From: Pseudomonas sp. Irchel s3b2
GTDB lineage: Bacteria; Pseudomonadota; Gammaproteobacteria; Pseudomonadales; Pseudomonadaceae
NCBI RefSeq assembly: GCF_900187445.1
Contig: NZ_FYEB01000011.1
Coordinates: forward strand, 124,001-188,000
Direction of reading: 5' to 3'
Length of the DNA stretch: 64,000 bases
Under the pieces are notes generated by a model. It searched no databases and was not told where the DNA came from. It saw only the letters and a program-made list of their open reading frames with translations. Within the stretch, counting starts at the first letter, position 1. Each line of letters begins with the position of its first letter. Below are positions 17,963 to 25,708 of this stretch, in pieces. Position numbers and translations under genes: made by a program.

Positions 17963-19612
17963 ATGAACCTGCATCAGTTCGCCGAAACCCACGAAGTCAC
18001 CAACCAGCCACCGTCGCTGGATGGCACCAACCTCTATCGCATCGACCTGCCTTTGCGGGAGTGGTCGCGGCGTTTCGATGCCGGTTGGGCCGAGTCGCGG
18101 ATCGACGCTTACGGCGCATTGGCCGGCGGGCCGCTGATGGAGGCGGGGTTTGCGGCCAATCAGAACAAACCGGTGTTCGTCAGCCATGACCGTTATGGCC
18201 ATCGCATCGACCTGGTGGAATTTCACCCGGCTTATCACGAGTTGATGCGCACAGCGGTGGAGCATGGCCTGACTGGCTTGCCCTGGACCGACCCGCAACC
18301 GGGGGCCCACGTTGCCCGCGCGTCCATGACCTATTTACACAGTCAGGCTGAAGCCGGCAGTGGTTGCCCGCTGACCATGACCTTCGCCAGCGTCCCGGCG
18401 ATGCGCCTGCAACCGAATCTGGCCGAACAATGGTTGCCGAAAATCCTCGCCACCGAATATGACCCGCGCAACGTCGGCATGGCCCACAAGGCCGGAGTCA
18501 CCATCGGCATGGCCATGACCGAGAAACAGGGCGGCACTGACGTGCGGGCCAACACCACCAAGGCTTATCCGGTCGGCGCCAGTGGTTCCGGTCAGGCCTA
18601 TGAGCTGGTGGGCCACAAGTGGTTCTGCTCGGCGCCGATGTGCGATGCCTTCCTGACGCTGGCCCAGACCGACAAAGGCTTGACCTGTTTCCTGCTGCCG
18701 CGTCATCGCCCGGACGATACGCGCAATCAGTTCTACATACAGCGGCTGAAGAACAAACTCGGCAACTGGTCCAATGCCTCAAGCGAGGTGGAATTCCGTG
18801 GCGCCCTGGCCTGGATGGTCGGCGAAGAGGGGCGAGGTGTTCCGACCATTATCGAAATGGTCGCGATGACCCGTTTCGATTGCATGGTCGGCTCCAGCGC
18901 GCTGATGCGCCAAGCGCTGACTCAGGCCAGTCATCACTGCGCGCATCGCAAGGTCGGCGGCAAGTTGCTCAGCGAGCAACCCTTGATGCAAAACGTGCTG
19001 GCCGACCTGGCCCTGGAAAGCGAAGCGGCGTTGGCCTTGAGTTTGCGCATGGGCCGGGCGCTGGATCATATGGATAACGAGCACGAAGCGAAATTCGCCC
19101 GACTGGTGACGGCGGTGGGCAAGTACTGGATCTGCAAACGCGCGCCCGCGATGATCAATGAGGCTGCCGAATGCATGGGCGGCGCCGGGTATGTCGAGGA
19201 AAGCATCCTGCCACGGCTGTACCGTGAGGCACCGGTCAATTCGACGTGGGAAGGTTCCGGCAACGTGCAATGCCTCGACGTGTTGCGCGCGTTGTCGAAA
19301 GAGCCGGGCGTGCTCGATGTGTTGTTCAGTGAGTTGGGCGACGGTCATGGCGACAAACGTCTGGCTGCGCACATCAGCCAATTGCAGGCCGCGTTCAAGG
19401 ACACCGACGATATTCAGTACCGTGCCCGGCAGCTTACCGAAGACATCGCCTTGGGGCTTCAGGCCAAGCTGTTGCTGGAGGCCGGTAACGCGTCGGTCAG
19501 TGATGCCTTCATCGCCAGTCGCCTCGGTTCGGCCGGTCGGGTGTATGGAATATTGCCTCGCGGGCTGGATGTAGAGGCAATTGTCGCCCGATCGACCCCG
19601 CAAGGGTTTTGA
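17963..19612 (+). CDS. AidB-like acyl-CoA dehydrogenase
   Basis: 549-aa flavoprotein of the AidB branch of acyl-CoA dehydrogenases. The start at 17963 has an ideal ribosome site (AAGGAG); the longer frame from 17894 is rejected. Motifs shared with E. coli AidB include ARASMTYLHSQAEAGSGCP, GMAMTEKQGGTDVRANTT, LVGHKWFCSAP, KLGNWSNASSEVEF and the basic-rich C-terminal region. AidB is induced by alkylating agents and binds DNA and FAD; its physiological substrate is unsettled. No ada, alkA or alkB lies nearby, so a link to alkylation damage here is only by homology. Confidence 0.85.
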   Translation: MNLHQFAETHEVTNQPPSLDGTNLYRIDLPLREWSRRFDAGWAESRIDAYGALAGGPLMEAGFAANQNKPVFVSHDRYGHRIDLVEFHPAYHELMRTAVEHGLTGLPWTDPQPGAHVARASMTYLHSQAEAGSGCPLTMTFASVPAMRLQPNLAEQWLPKILATEYDPRNVGMAHKAGVTIGMAMTEKQGGTDVRANTTKAYPVGASGSGQAYELVGHKWFCSAPMCDAFLTLAQTDKGLTCFLLPRHRPDDTRNQFYIQRLKNKLGNWSNASSEVEFRGALAWMVGEEGRGVPTIIEMVAMTRFDCMVGSSALMRQALTQASHHCAHRKVGGKLLSEQPLMQNVLADLALESEAALALSLRMGRALDHMDNEHEAKFARLVTAVGKYWICKRAPAMINEAAECMGGAGYVEESILPRLYREAPVNSTWEGSGNVQCLDVLRALSKEPGVLDVLFSELGDGHGDKRLAAHISQLQAAFKDTDDIQYRARQLTEDIALGLQAKLLLEAGNASVSDAFIASRLGSAGRVYGILPRGLDVEAIVARSTPQGF

Positions 19613-19620
19613 AGGGCGAA

Positions 19621-19696
19621 AGATCGCAGCCTTCGGCAGCTCCTACAGGTGTACGACGAACCAATGTAGGAGCTGCCGAAGGCTGCGATCTTTTTT
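19621..19696 (+). terminator. REPIN-derived terminator after aidB-like gene (family B)
   Basis: Near-perfect long inverted repeat: AGATCGCAGCCTTCGGCAGC at the left, GCTGCCGAAGGCTGCGATCT at the right, followed by a TTTTTT tract on the plus strand. The repeat is a REPIN that also has the form of an intrinsic terminator 8 bases past the stop. Confidence 0.8.
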
Positions 19697-19728
19697 CACT
19701 GTTCCCGTGAAGCGATGATGCAGGCAAG

Positions 19729-21228
19729 ATGAAGGTCTGCAAGTCAGAACACAGGAAGCTGATCGTGACCGAAGCGTTTATTGTCGTTGAAACCGCCGAG
19801 CAAGCCGTGGATCGGCTTGCTGCCTTGCACGAACGTGCAACCACCGCGCTGAATCAGGCGCTCAAGCGTTATCTCAAGGATCGCATCGAACCGGACGCTG
19901 AGCAGCGTGCTCTGTTTCGTTATCCCGAGTTGCGTCTGACCTACCTTTGCCAGGGCGAAGTCCCACAGACCACTCGCGCCTATGCCAAGGTTCAACTGCC
20001 GGGAACCTACAGCGTCACCGTCACTCATCCCCGCGCTTTCCGCAAATACCTGCTGGAACAACTCGTCCCGTTGATGCACGATTTCACCGTGACCGTGGAA
20101 GTCGGCGTCAGTCAGCAGAACATTCCTTATCCGTACGTGGTCGAGCAGGGCGATGAACTGGCCGGCTCCGGCGTCACGGCGGCGGTGCTGGCTCGAGTGT
20201 TCCCGAGTACGGATTTGTCGGCCGCGACCGATGGCATTGCCGATGGTTTGTACGACTGGGAAAACACCGACCCGCTGCCGCTGGCCCTGTTCGACGCCGC
20301 GCGAGTGGACTTTTCCCTGCGCCGACTGGTGCATTACACCGGCAGCGACTGGCGCCATGTGCAGCCGTGGATTCTGCTGACCAACTATCACCGTTACGTC
20401 GACCAGTTCATCGTTCATGGCCTGGAGCAACTGCGCAACGACCCGCGTTTTGTGCGCATGGTGTTGCCGGGCAACGTGATCATCGAAAAGGATATGGACC
20501 ATGGCGAGGCGTCGGCGATTGCCGCGGGCGTGGTCTGGCATCGTTACCAGATGCCGGCCTATCACCTGATCGCCAGCGACGGCCATGGCGTGACCCTGGT
20601 GAACATCGGCGTCGGCCCGTCCAACGCCAAGAACATCACCGACCACCTGGCGGTGCTGCGTCCGCATTGCTGGCTGATGATCGGCCACTGCGGCGGCTTG
20701 CGTCAGTCGCAGACCATTGGCGATTACGTGCTGGCCCATGCTTACATGCGCCGCGACGGGATTCTCGACCGGGTCGTGCCGCCGAACATTCCGATTCCGG
20801 CCCTGGCCGAAGTGCAGATGGCGTTGCAACAGGCGGCGGCCAACATCACCGGTGAAAAGGGCGACGAGCTGAAGAAGCGCCTGCGCACCGGCACCGTGTT
20901 GACCTACGATGACCGTAACTGGGAACTGCGCTGGGCGCAGGAGCGTCCGCTGATCAACTTGTCCCGCGCGGTGGCGGTGGACATGGAAAGCGGCACCATC
21001 GCCGCGCAAGGTTATCGTTTGCGGGTACCGTACGGCACGTTGCTCTGTGTATCGGACAAACCGTTGCACAGCGAAATCAAACTGCCGGGTTCGGCCAACG
21101 CCTTCTATGAGCGCGCGGTCAGCCAGCACTTGAAAATCGGCATCGAAGCGGTGGATCTGTTGCGCACCGAGCTCAACTCGCTGCATTCGCGCAAACTGCG
21201 CAGCTTCGACGAGCCGCCGTTCCGCTGA
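19729..21228 (+). CDS. amn: AMP nucleosidase
   Basis: Splits AMP into adenine and ribose 5-phosphate in purine turnover. 499 aa: an N-terminal AMP nucleosidase-specific domain and a C-terminal nucleoside-phosphorylase-like domain with LVNIGVGPSNAKNITDHLAV, MIGHCGGLR and AVDMESGTIAAQG. The ATG at 19729 has no good ribosome site; a GTG at 19765 preceded by AGGAAG (giving VTEAFIVVETAEQ) is an alternative start and may be the real one. It stands alone between two well-separated neighbours. Confidence 0.94.
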   Translation: MKVCKSEHRKLIVTEAFIVVETAEQAVDRLAALHERATTALNQALKRYLKDRIEPDAEQRALFRYPELRLTYLCQGEVPQTTRAYAKVQLPGTYSVTVTHPRAFRKYLLEQLVPLMHDFTVTVEVGVSQQNIPYPYVVEQGDELAGSGVTAAVLARVFPSTDLSAATDGIADGLYDWENTDPLPLALFDAARVDFSLRRLVHYTGSDWRHVQPWILLTNYHRYVDQFIVHGLEQLRNDPRFVRMVLPGNVIIEKDMDHGEASAIAAGVVWHRYQMPAYHLIASDGHGVTLVNIGVGPSNAKNITDHLAVLRPHCWLMIGHCGGLRQSQTIGDYVLAHAYMRRDGILDRVVPPNIPIPALAEVQMALQQAAANITGEKGDELKKRLRTGTVLTYDDRNWELRWAQERPLINLSRAVAVDMESGTIAAQGYRLRVPYGTLLCVSDKPLHSEIKLPGSANAFYERAVSQHLKIGIEAVDLLRTELNSLHSRKLRSFDEPPFR

Positions 21229-21299
21229 TTGTTCTCATGGTCATTTGGCGGTCGGGGCACTAGCATGGTGAGCCCTGACCGTTAGATGTTCTTCTCGCC

Positions 21300-21941
21300 A
21301 TGTCTCGTCCGCCACGTCCCGTTTCCCGCCGCCCCGGCGTGAAGCCTGCGCCATCCACTTCCGCCCCGCGTCGTGTCGCCAAAGCGCCACCGGCCGAGCC
21401 GAAGCTGATTCTGTTCAACAAGCCTTTCGATGTGCTGACGCAATTCAGCGACGGCGAAGGGCGGGCGACGCTCAAGGATTTCATCGAGATTCCGGGGATT
21501 TACCCGGCAGGGCGGCTGGACCGCGACAGCGAAGGCTTGCTGTTGCTGACCAACGACGGCCAGCTTCAGGCGCGAATTGCCGACCCGAAACACAAACTGG
21601 CCAAGACCTATTGGGTGCAAGTGGAAGGCGAACCAAGCGCCGAGCAGTTGCAGCGTTTACGCGATGGCGTCGAACTGAACGATGGCATAACGTTGCCGGC
21701 CCAAGCGCGACAACTGGATGAGCCGCAACTGTGGCCACGCAACCCGCCAGTGCGCTTTCGTAAAAGCGTGCCGACCAGTTGGCTGGAACTGGTCATTCGC
21801 GAAGGCCGCAACCGTCAGGTACGGCGCATGACCGCGGCGGTCGGCTTGCCGACGTTGCGTCTGGTGCGGGTCAGAATCGGCGACTGGTCGATCGAGGGGC
21901 TCGATCAGGGCCAGTGGAAGGAAGTGCCGGCGCGCTTATAG
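21300..21941 (+). CDS. rluE: 23S rRNA pseudouridine synthase, RluE type
   Basis: RsuA/RluE-family synthase; RluE makes pseudouridine 2457 of 23S rRNA. 213 aa with a basic, Pro/Ala-rich N-terminal tail (residues 1-33) and the catalytic motif GRLDRDSEGLLLLT (D74). RFRKSVPTSWLELVIREGRN and RQVRRMTAAVG are characteristic of the group. The N-terminal S4 domain of RsuA is absent, as in RluE. Its stop overlaps the convergent DUF2788 gene by 6 bases. Confidence 0.9.
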   Translation: MSRPPRPVSRRPGVKPAPSTSAPRRVAKAPPAEPKLILFNKPFDVLTQFSDGEGRATLKDFIEIPGIYPAGRLDRDSEGLLLLTNDGQLQARIADPKHKLAKTYWVQVEGEPSAEQLQRLRDGVELNDGITLPAQARQLDEPQLWPRNPPVRFRKSVPTSWLELVIREGRNRQVRRMTAAVGLPTLRLVRVRIGDWSIEGLDQGQWKEVPARL

Positions 21942-22145
21942 CGTGCCGGATTCGATCATGCCGATCACCACGCTTTTGACCACGAATGCGGCCACGCCCA
22001 GCCCCAGTACAAAGAACAGAATGAACGAGCCGAAGCGCCCGGCCTTGGATTTTTTCGCCAGGTCCCAGACGATGAAGCCCATGAAAATGATCAGAATGCT
22101 GACCAGGCCAGTCATCATCCACTCTTCGAATACTGCAGGATCCAT
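21936..22145 (-). CDS. DUF2788 family small membrane protein
   Basis: 69-aa protein with two membrane helices (about residues 12-30 and 41-64) separated by a short basic loop (AKKSKAGR). It matches the DUF2788 family typical of pseudomonads; function unknown. It is convergent with rluE, overlapping its last 6 bases. Confidence 0.8.
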   Translation of the reverse strand: MDPAVFEEWMMTGLVSILIIFMGFIVWDLAKKSKAGRFGSFILFFVLGLGVAAFVVKSVVIGMIESGTL

Positions 22146-22263
22146 CGAACATCTCCAGCGCGGGTGGGGCTAAAAAGGGCGCCGGGAGTATACGCGATGG
22201 CAGATTGATGGAGCATTGACCTGCGTCGGTGTGTCGCAGTCATTCGTCGCCTGTGCGGGCCTC

Positions 22264-22354
22264 TTCGCGGGCAAGCCTCGCTCCTACGGGGGGTGTCGAA
22301 TGTAATACCATGACCGACACAAAACCCGTAGGAGCGAGGCTTGCCCGCGAAGGC
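22264..22354. repeat. REPIN (family A)
   Basis: Inverted REP pair, TTCGCGGGCAAGCCTCGCTC to GTAGGAGCGAGGCTTGCCCG, with a roughly 37-base loop, directly downstream of the Lrp-type gene stop at 22359. Confidence 0.88.
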
Positions 22355-22358
22355 ATTC

Positions 22359-22838
22359 TCAGCTGCGCAAATGAGTCAGCGGCAACTCGGTGCTGTTGAG
22401 CACCTGGTTCAACACAAAACTCGACCGCACACTCGTCACCCCTTCAATCCGGGTCAGATGCCCCAGCAGCAGTTTCTGATAGTGATCCATGTCCGGCACT
22501 ACCACTTTGAGCTGATAGTCCGCATCCATCCCCGTCACCAGGCTGCATTCCAGTACCTGCGGCAAGGTGCGAATGGCGGCTTCGAAGTTCTCGAAGCGCT
22601 CGGGTGTATGGCGGTCCATGCCGATCAGCACGTAGGCGGTCAGGCTCAGGCCGAGCATCTTGCGGTCCAGCAGAGCGACCTGGCGGGTGATGTAACCGTC
22701 GTCTTCCAGTTGCTTGACCCGCCGCGAGCAAGGCGAAGGCGACAGGCCGATGCGTTCGGCCAGCTCCTGATTGGAGATTCGCGCATCGCGCTGTAATTCC
22801 GCCAAAATGCTCAGGTCGTATCGGTCGAGTTTGCTCAT
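22359..22838 (-). CDS. Lrp/AsnC-family transcriptional regulator
   Basis: 159-aa regulator: AsnC-type winged helix (LDRYDLSILAELQRDARISN, then SPSPCSRRVKQLEDDGYI) and a C-terminal RAM/effector domain from about residue 65. The start at 22838 (MSKLDRYD) is preferred over 22856. The sequence resembles the YbaO/DecR subgroup in the hinge (TRQVALLDRKMLGLSLTAYV). The effector is unknown. No metabolic gene is divergent from it; instead a terminator-ended non-coding stretch begins upstream. Confidence 0.88.
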   Translation of the reverse strand: MSKLDRYDLSILAELQRDARISNQELAERIGLSPSPCSRRVKQLEDDGYITRQVALLDRKMLGLSLTAYVLIGMDRHTPERFENFEAAIRTLPQVLECSLVTGMDADYQLKVVVPDMDHYQKLLLGHLTRIEGVTSVRSSFVLNQVLNSTELPLTHLRS

Positions 22839-22892
22839 CAATCTGGCCTTTGTCATAACTATTGCGGCGGATTATCTATCTGGAGTTAAAAA

Positions 22893-22928
22893 TTGCGCAA
22901 GTGATGTTTATTTGAGCAATCTTCGCAA
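22893..22928. promoter_or_regulatory. possible Lrp-family operator
   Basis: TTGCGCAA (a perfect 8-base palindrome) and a second TTCGCAA element about 22 bases on, in an AT-rich stretch 55-90 bases upstream of the Lrp-type start. Position and base composition suit autoregulation; there is no direct evidence. Confidence 0.25.
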
Positions 22929-22959
22929 TCCTCTGTCGCCGCTCCGGGCTTATTCTTAT

Positions 22960-23156
22960 CACCAGAATCACTGCTCGGACAAACAGTCCAGTGCGGCTCG
23001 CCCAATCAGGCCAGCTGCGGTCGCCACCCCCACCGGGGATGTGTCGGCCCCCGAGCTACACACTGTCCAGAAGACGGCGTGAGGTGAGCCGACGTCATAA
23101 GCGTCGAGCACGGACGAAGTTCTCAAAGGGAGGCCGACGGGTCTCCCTTTTTTCTT
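22960..23156 (+). ncRNA. candidate small RNA or orphan leader ending in an intrinsic terminator
   Basis: A GC-rich block with several short inverted repeats follows an AT-rich promoter-like region and ends at a strong intrinsic terminator (stem GGGAGGCC / GGTCTCCC at 23128-23147, then TTTTTT). No convincing plus-strand gene feeds that terminator; the next gene starts 120 bases later and the upstream gene runs the other way. The 5' end is a guess. Small open frames exist on both strands here (72-104 codons), none with a ribosome site or a recognised family. No known riboswitch core was recognised. Confidence 0.35.
23125..23153 (+). terminator. intrinsic terminator
   Basis: AAAGGGAGGCC-GACG-GGTCTCCCTTTTTT: an eight-pair stem (one G-T) extended by A-T pairs, with a six-T tail on the plus strand. 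Textbook form. Confidence 0.85.
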
Positions 23157-23275
23157 GCTCCGAATTTGACGCCCACCCCTCAATAAATAAGTTGCGTGAC
23201 TGATAACCTGTCACAGAACCGGGCTTGCATTTTCCCAGTCTTACGTACAGGCCCTAACCCGCCGTGAGGAAAAGC

Positions 23276-24271
23276 ATGAAGTCGAACATCTGGCGTTTGG
23301 CCGGTGTTGGTTTGCTGTGTGTGAGTGTCACTGCACAATCGCTGGCCGATGAGCCGCAATATCGCGGTCCCGATGGTGGGGAACGTGGAGCGGATCATCA
23401 GGGCAAAGGTCAGGGTCATGACGGTAACAATCAGCCACGCCGGCAGAACAACGAAATCATTCGTGGCGACAACAGCCGCCAATTCGAGCTTCACGACCAG
23501 AATCAGGGCGGCCAGCGGCAAAACCGCCCGTCGCACGATCCCAATGTTCATGGCCGACCGCCGCAACAACCCAGTAATAATCTGCCGATTCAGGGCCGGC
23601 CCGACACCGTGCGCCAGACCCAGGAACCCCGGCGTGGTTATTATCAGGACGAGCAGCCGCGCAATTATGACAACCAGCGCTGGCAGACCGGCGGTTCGGG
23701 CTCGCGTCACGACCAGCGCTGGCCTGGTCGCCCGGATGGACGCGGCAGTGGCTGGGGGCCCGGTCCGCAGTATCGTCCGGGCTACATGATCGACCGCTTT
23801 CCGGATCGCAGTTATCGCGTGCCGTATCGTGGCCGGGATTACTTCTATTCCGGTGGTTACTGGTACCGCCCGCAAGGCCCGCGTTACGTGGTGGTTCAGC
23901 CACCTCGCGGGATTCGTGTCCGCTACTTGCCTGATTACGCGCGTGAAGTGTGGATCGGCGGGGCGCTGTTGTTCCTGGCGGCCGGCGCGTATTACGCCTA
24001 CCAGGCGAGCACTCAGGATTACATCGTGGTCGAACCGCCCCTGCAGCCGCAACCGGTTGGCAGTGGCTACGACGTGGTGGCGTATCCAGCCAACGGCCAG
24101 TCGCCAGAGGAGGTCAGTCGGGACGGTTACGAGTGTTATCGCTGGGCTGTGGAGCAGAGCGGTTTCGATCCGCGCGCCGTCACCTATCAACCGGCCCCGT
24201 CGGTGGTGCAAGTGTACCGACAGGCCCAGGGCAACTGCCTGAGCAGTCGCGGTTATCAGGTGAGTTACTGA
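23276..24271 (+). CDS. secreted Gly/Arg/Gln-rich protein, DUF6515-like
   Basis: 331-aa exported protein. The ATG at 23276 (GAGGAAA ribosome site) opens a signal peptide ending near VTAQSLADEP. Residues about 25-165 are low-complexity, rich in Gly, Arg, Gln, Asn and His. A Tyr/Arg-rich segment (YRVPYRGRDYFYSGGYWYRP) follows, then a hydrophobic stretch (GGALLFLAAGAYYAYQA) that could anchor it, and a conserved C-terminal part with cysteines (DGYECYRWAVEQSGFDPR and GNCLSSRGY). This layout fits DUF6515 proteins; function unknown. The C-terminus overlaps the convergent CDF gene by 7 bases. Confidence 0.75.
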   Translation: MKSNIWRLAGVGLLCVSVTAQSLADEPQYRGPDGGERGADHQGKGQGHDGNNQPRRQNNEIIRGDNSRQFELHDQNQGGQRQNRPSHDPNVHGRPPQQPSNNLPIQGRPDTVRQTQEPRRGYYQDEQPRNYDNQRWQTGGSGSRHDQRWPGRPDGRGSGWGPGPQYRPGYMIDRFPDRSYRVPYRGRDYFYSGGYWYRPQGPRYVVVQPPRGIRVRYLPDYAREVWIGGALLFLAAGAYYAYQASTQDYIVVEPPLQPQPVGSGYDVVAYPANGQSPEEVSRDGYECYRWAVEQSGFDPRAVTYQPAPSVVQVYRQAQGNCLSSRGYQVSY

Positions 24272-25161
24272 GCCCTGGCGGCTTTCACCACTTCCTGCGG
24301 GTCAGCGTGCACCAGCACTTCGGCTCGTGGGTAGGCGGCGTGAATCGCATCGGCGGCTTTATCGCTGATGTCATGGGCGACTGACAGGGTCAGCTCCCCC
24401 GGCAATTCCAGATGCAACTGCACGAACCACTGGTTGCCGGAAATCCGTGTGCGCAGGTCGTGGGCGCCCAAAACCCCCGGTACGCTACAGGCCAGTTCAA
24501 GCATGTGCTGGCTGACATCCAGCGGCAGCTCTTCATCCATCAGCACCGCAAAGCTTTCCCGGGCGATATGAATGGCGCTCCAGAGGATGTAGACGGCGAT
24601 CCCCAATCCGAACCAAGGATCGACTTGATGCCAGCCAAACCCGGCCAGCACCAGCGCCACCAGAATGCTGCCGTTGAGCAGCAGGTCTGAGCGGTAATGC
24701 AAGGAGTCGGCACTCACGACGTTGGAACCGGTTGCCTTGATTACCCGATGCTGCAGCATCAGCAGGGCCACGGTCAGGGCGAGGGAGAACACAATCACCC
24801 CGATGCTGAGCCACGCCGCGCCTATCGGCTCCGGATGTTTCAACCGTTCGATCGCCTGCAAGGCAATCAGCACCGCACTGCCGCCAATGAACAGCGCCTG
24901 AGCCATGCCCGCCAATGATTCGGCCTTGCCATGCCCGTAACGATGATCGTCGTCGGCCGGGCGCAAGGCGTAATGCACGGCCAGCAGATTGAGCAGCGAG
25001 CTGACGCCATCGAGTGCTGAGTCAGTCAGCCCGGCGAGCATGCTCACTGAACCGCTCAGCCACCAGGCGATGGCTTTGGCGACGATCAATATGCACGCGA
25101 CCGCCACCGAGGCGCGCGTCGCCAGCCGCAGCAGGCGGGCGTGTTCGGTACTGGTGGTCAT
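24265..25161 (-). CDS. cation diffusion facilitator (FieF/YiiP-like)
   Basis: 298-aa proton-coupled divalent-metal exporter. Six membrane helices in the first about 200 residues and a cytosolic ferredoxin-like domain after them. The intramembrane metal site is D47/D51 (LTDSALDG) and H155/D159 (SADSLHYRSD), the DD-HD pattern of Zn/Fe/Cd exporters, with the HRYGHGKAE loop. Substrate among Zn, Fe and Cd cannot be chosen from sequence. Confidence 0.92.
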   Translation of the reverse strand: MTTSTEHARLLRLATRASVAVACILIVAKAIAWWLSGSVSMLAGLTDSALDGVSSLLNLLAVHYALRPADDDHRYGHGKAESLAGMAQALFIGGSAVLIALQAIERLKHPEPIGAAWLSIGVIVFSLALTVALLMLQHRVIKATGSNVVSADSLHYRSDLLLNGSILVALVLAGFGWHQVDPWFGLGIAVYILWSAIHIARESFAVLMDEELPLDVSQHMLELACSVPGVLGAHDLRTRISGNQWFVQLHLELPGELTLSVAHDISDKAADAIHAAYPRAEVLVHADPQEVVKAARAQ

Positions 25162-25191
25162 AGGTGCGGCTTTTCCTTTTTAGTGCACCGA

Positions 25192-25611
25192 TTACGCGGC
25201 GGGTTGCAGGCCGAACATGGCCAGTTGCTGGGCGCTGCCCTTGTGCTGGATCAGGCGTGGATCATCCAGCGGGAAGCTGCGGCCCAGTTCACTTTCCAGA
25301 ATAGTCTGCAACTTGTGGTTATCGACCTTGCCGTCGGCGCCGATGGCGTCCTTGAGTTTTTCCGGAGCCACCTGAGCAGTCCGGCCGGGTTCGAAGTAAA
25401 TGGCGCCCGTGGCGAAGTCCACCGCAAAGGCAATCAGGCCAGGGATGATGTAGAACAGCAGACCCACAGCATCCAGCGCGGCGATGGCCGGGTCGATCTT
25501 GCCCTCGATCTGACCGCGACGATCGGGGTAGAAAATCGTCCCGCAGGCGGTCATTTGGGTCAGCAAGGTCGCGACCAGTACACCGCCGATCAAGCGAAAG
25601 GGAGCACGCAT
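25192..25611 (-). CDS. YceK/YidQ-like predicted lipoprotein
   Basis: 139-aa lipoprotein: signal peptide followed by MTAC with the lipidated cysteine at residue 23, then CGTIFYPDRRGQ, a hydrophobic helix (AVGLLFYIIPGLIAFAVDFA) and TGAIYFEPG. The layout resembles YceK/YidQ lipoproteins. Relatives have at times been named polyribonucleotide nucleotidyltransferase, which nothing in the sequence supports. Function unknown. It lies 30 bases upstream of the CDF gene on the same strand. Confidence 0.75.
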   Translation of the reverse strand: MRAPFRLIGGVLVATLLTQMTACGTIFYPDRRGQIEGKIDPAIAALDAVGLLFYIIPGLIAFAVDFATGAIYFEPGRTAQVAPEKLKDAIGADGKVDNHKLQTILESELGRSFPLDDPRLIQHKGSAQQLAMFGLQPAA

Positions 25612-25708
25612 GTGAAATCTCCTGAGTTATCTGGATACGAAGCATCGTCGATATGAATTAGGACCGCGACGAACGCCGTTATACTCGCGCCTCTGTTTGG
25701 GAGCCAGC

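Noticed and set aside
22968..23183. 72-codon minus-strand frame over the candidate small RNA (ends GRAALDCLSEQ)
   Set aside because: No ribosome site, runs through the terminator hairpin, no family recognised. Kept as an alternative explanation for the region, not called as a gene.
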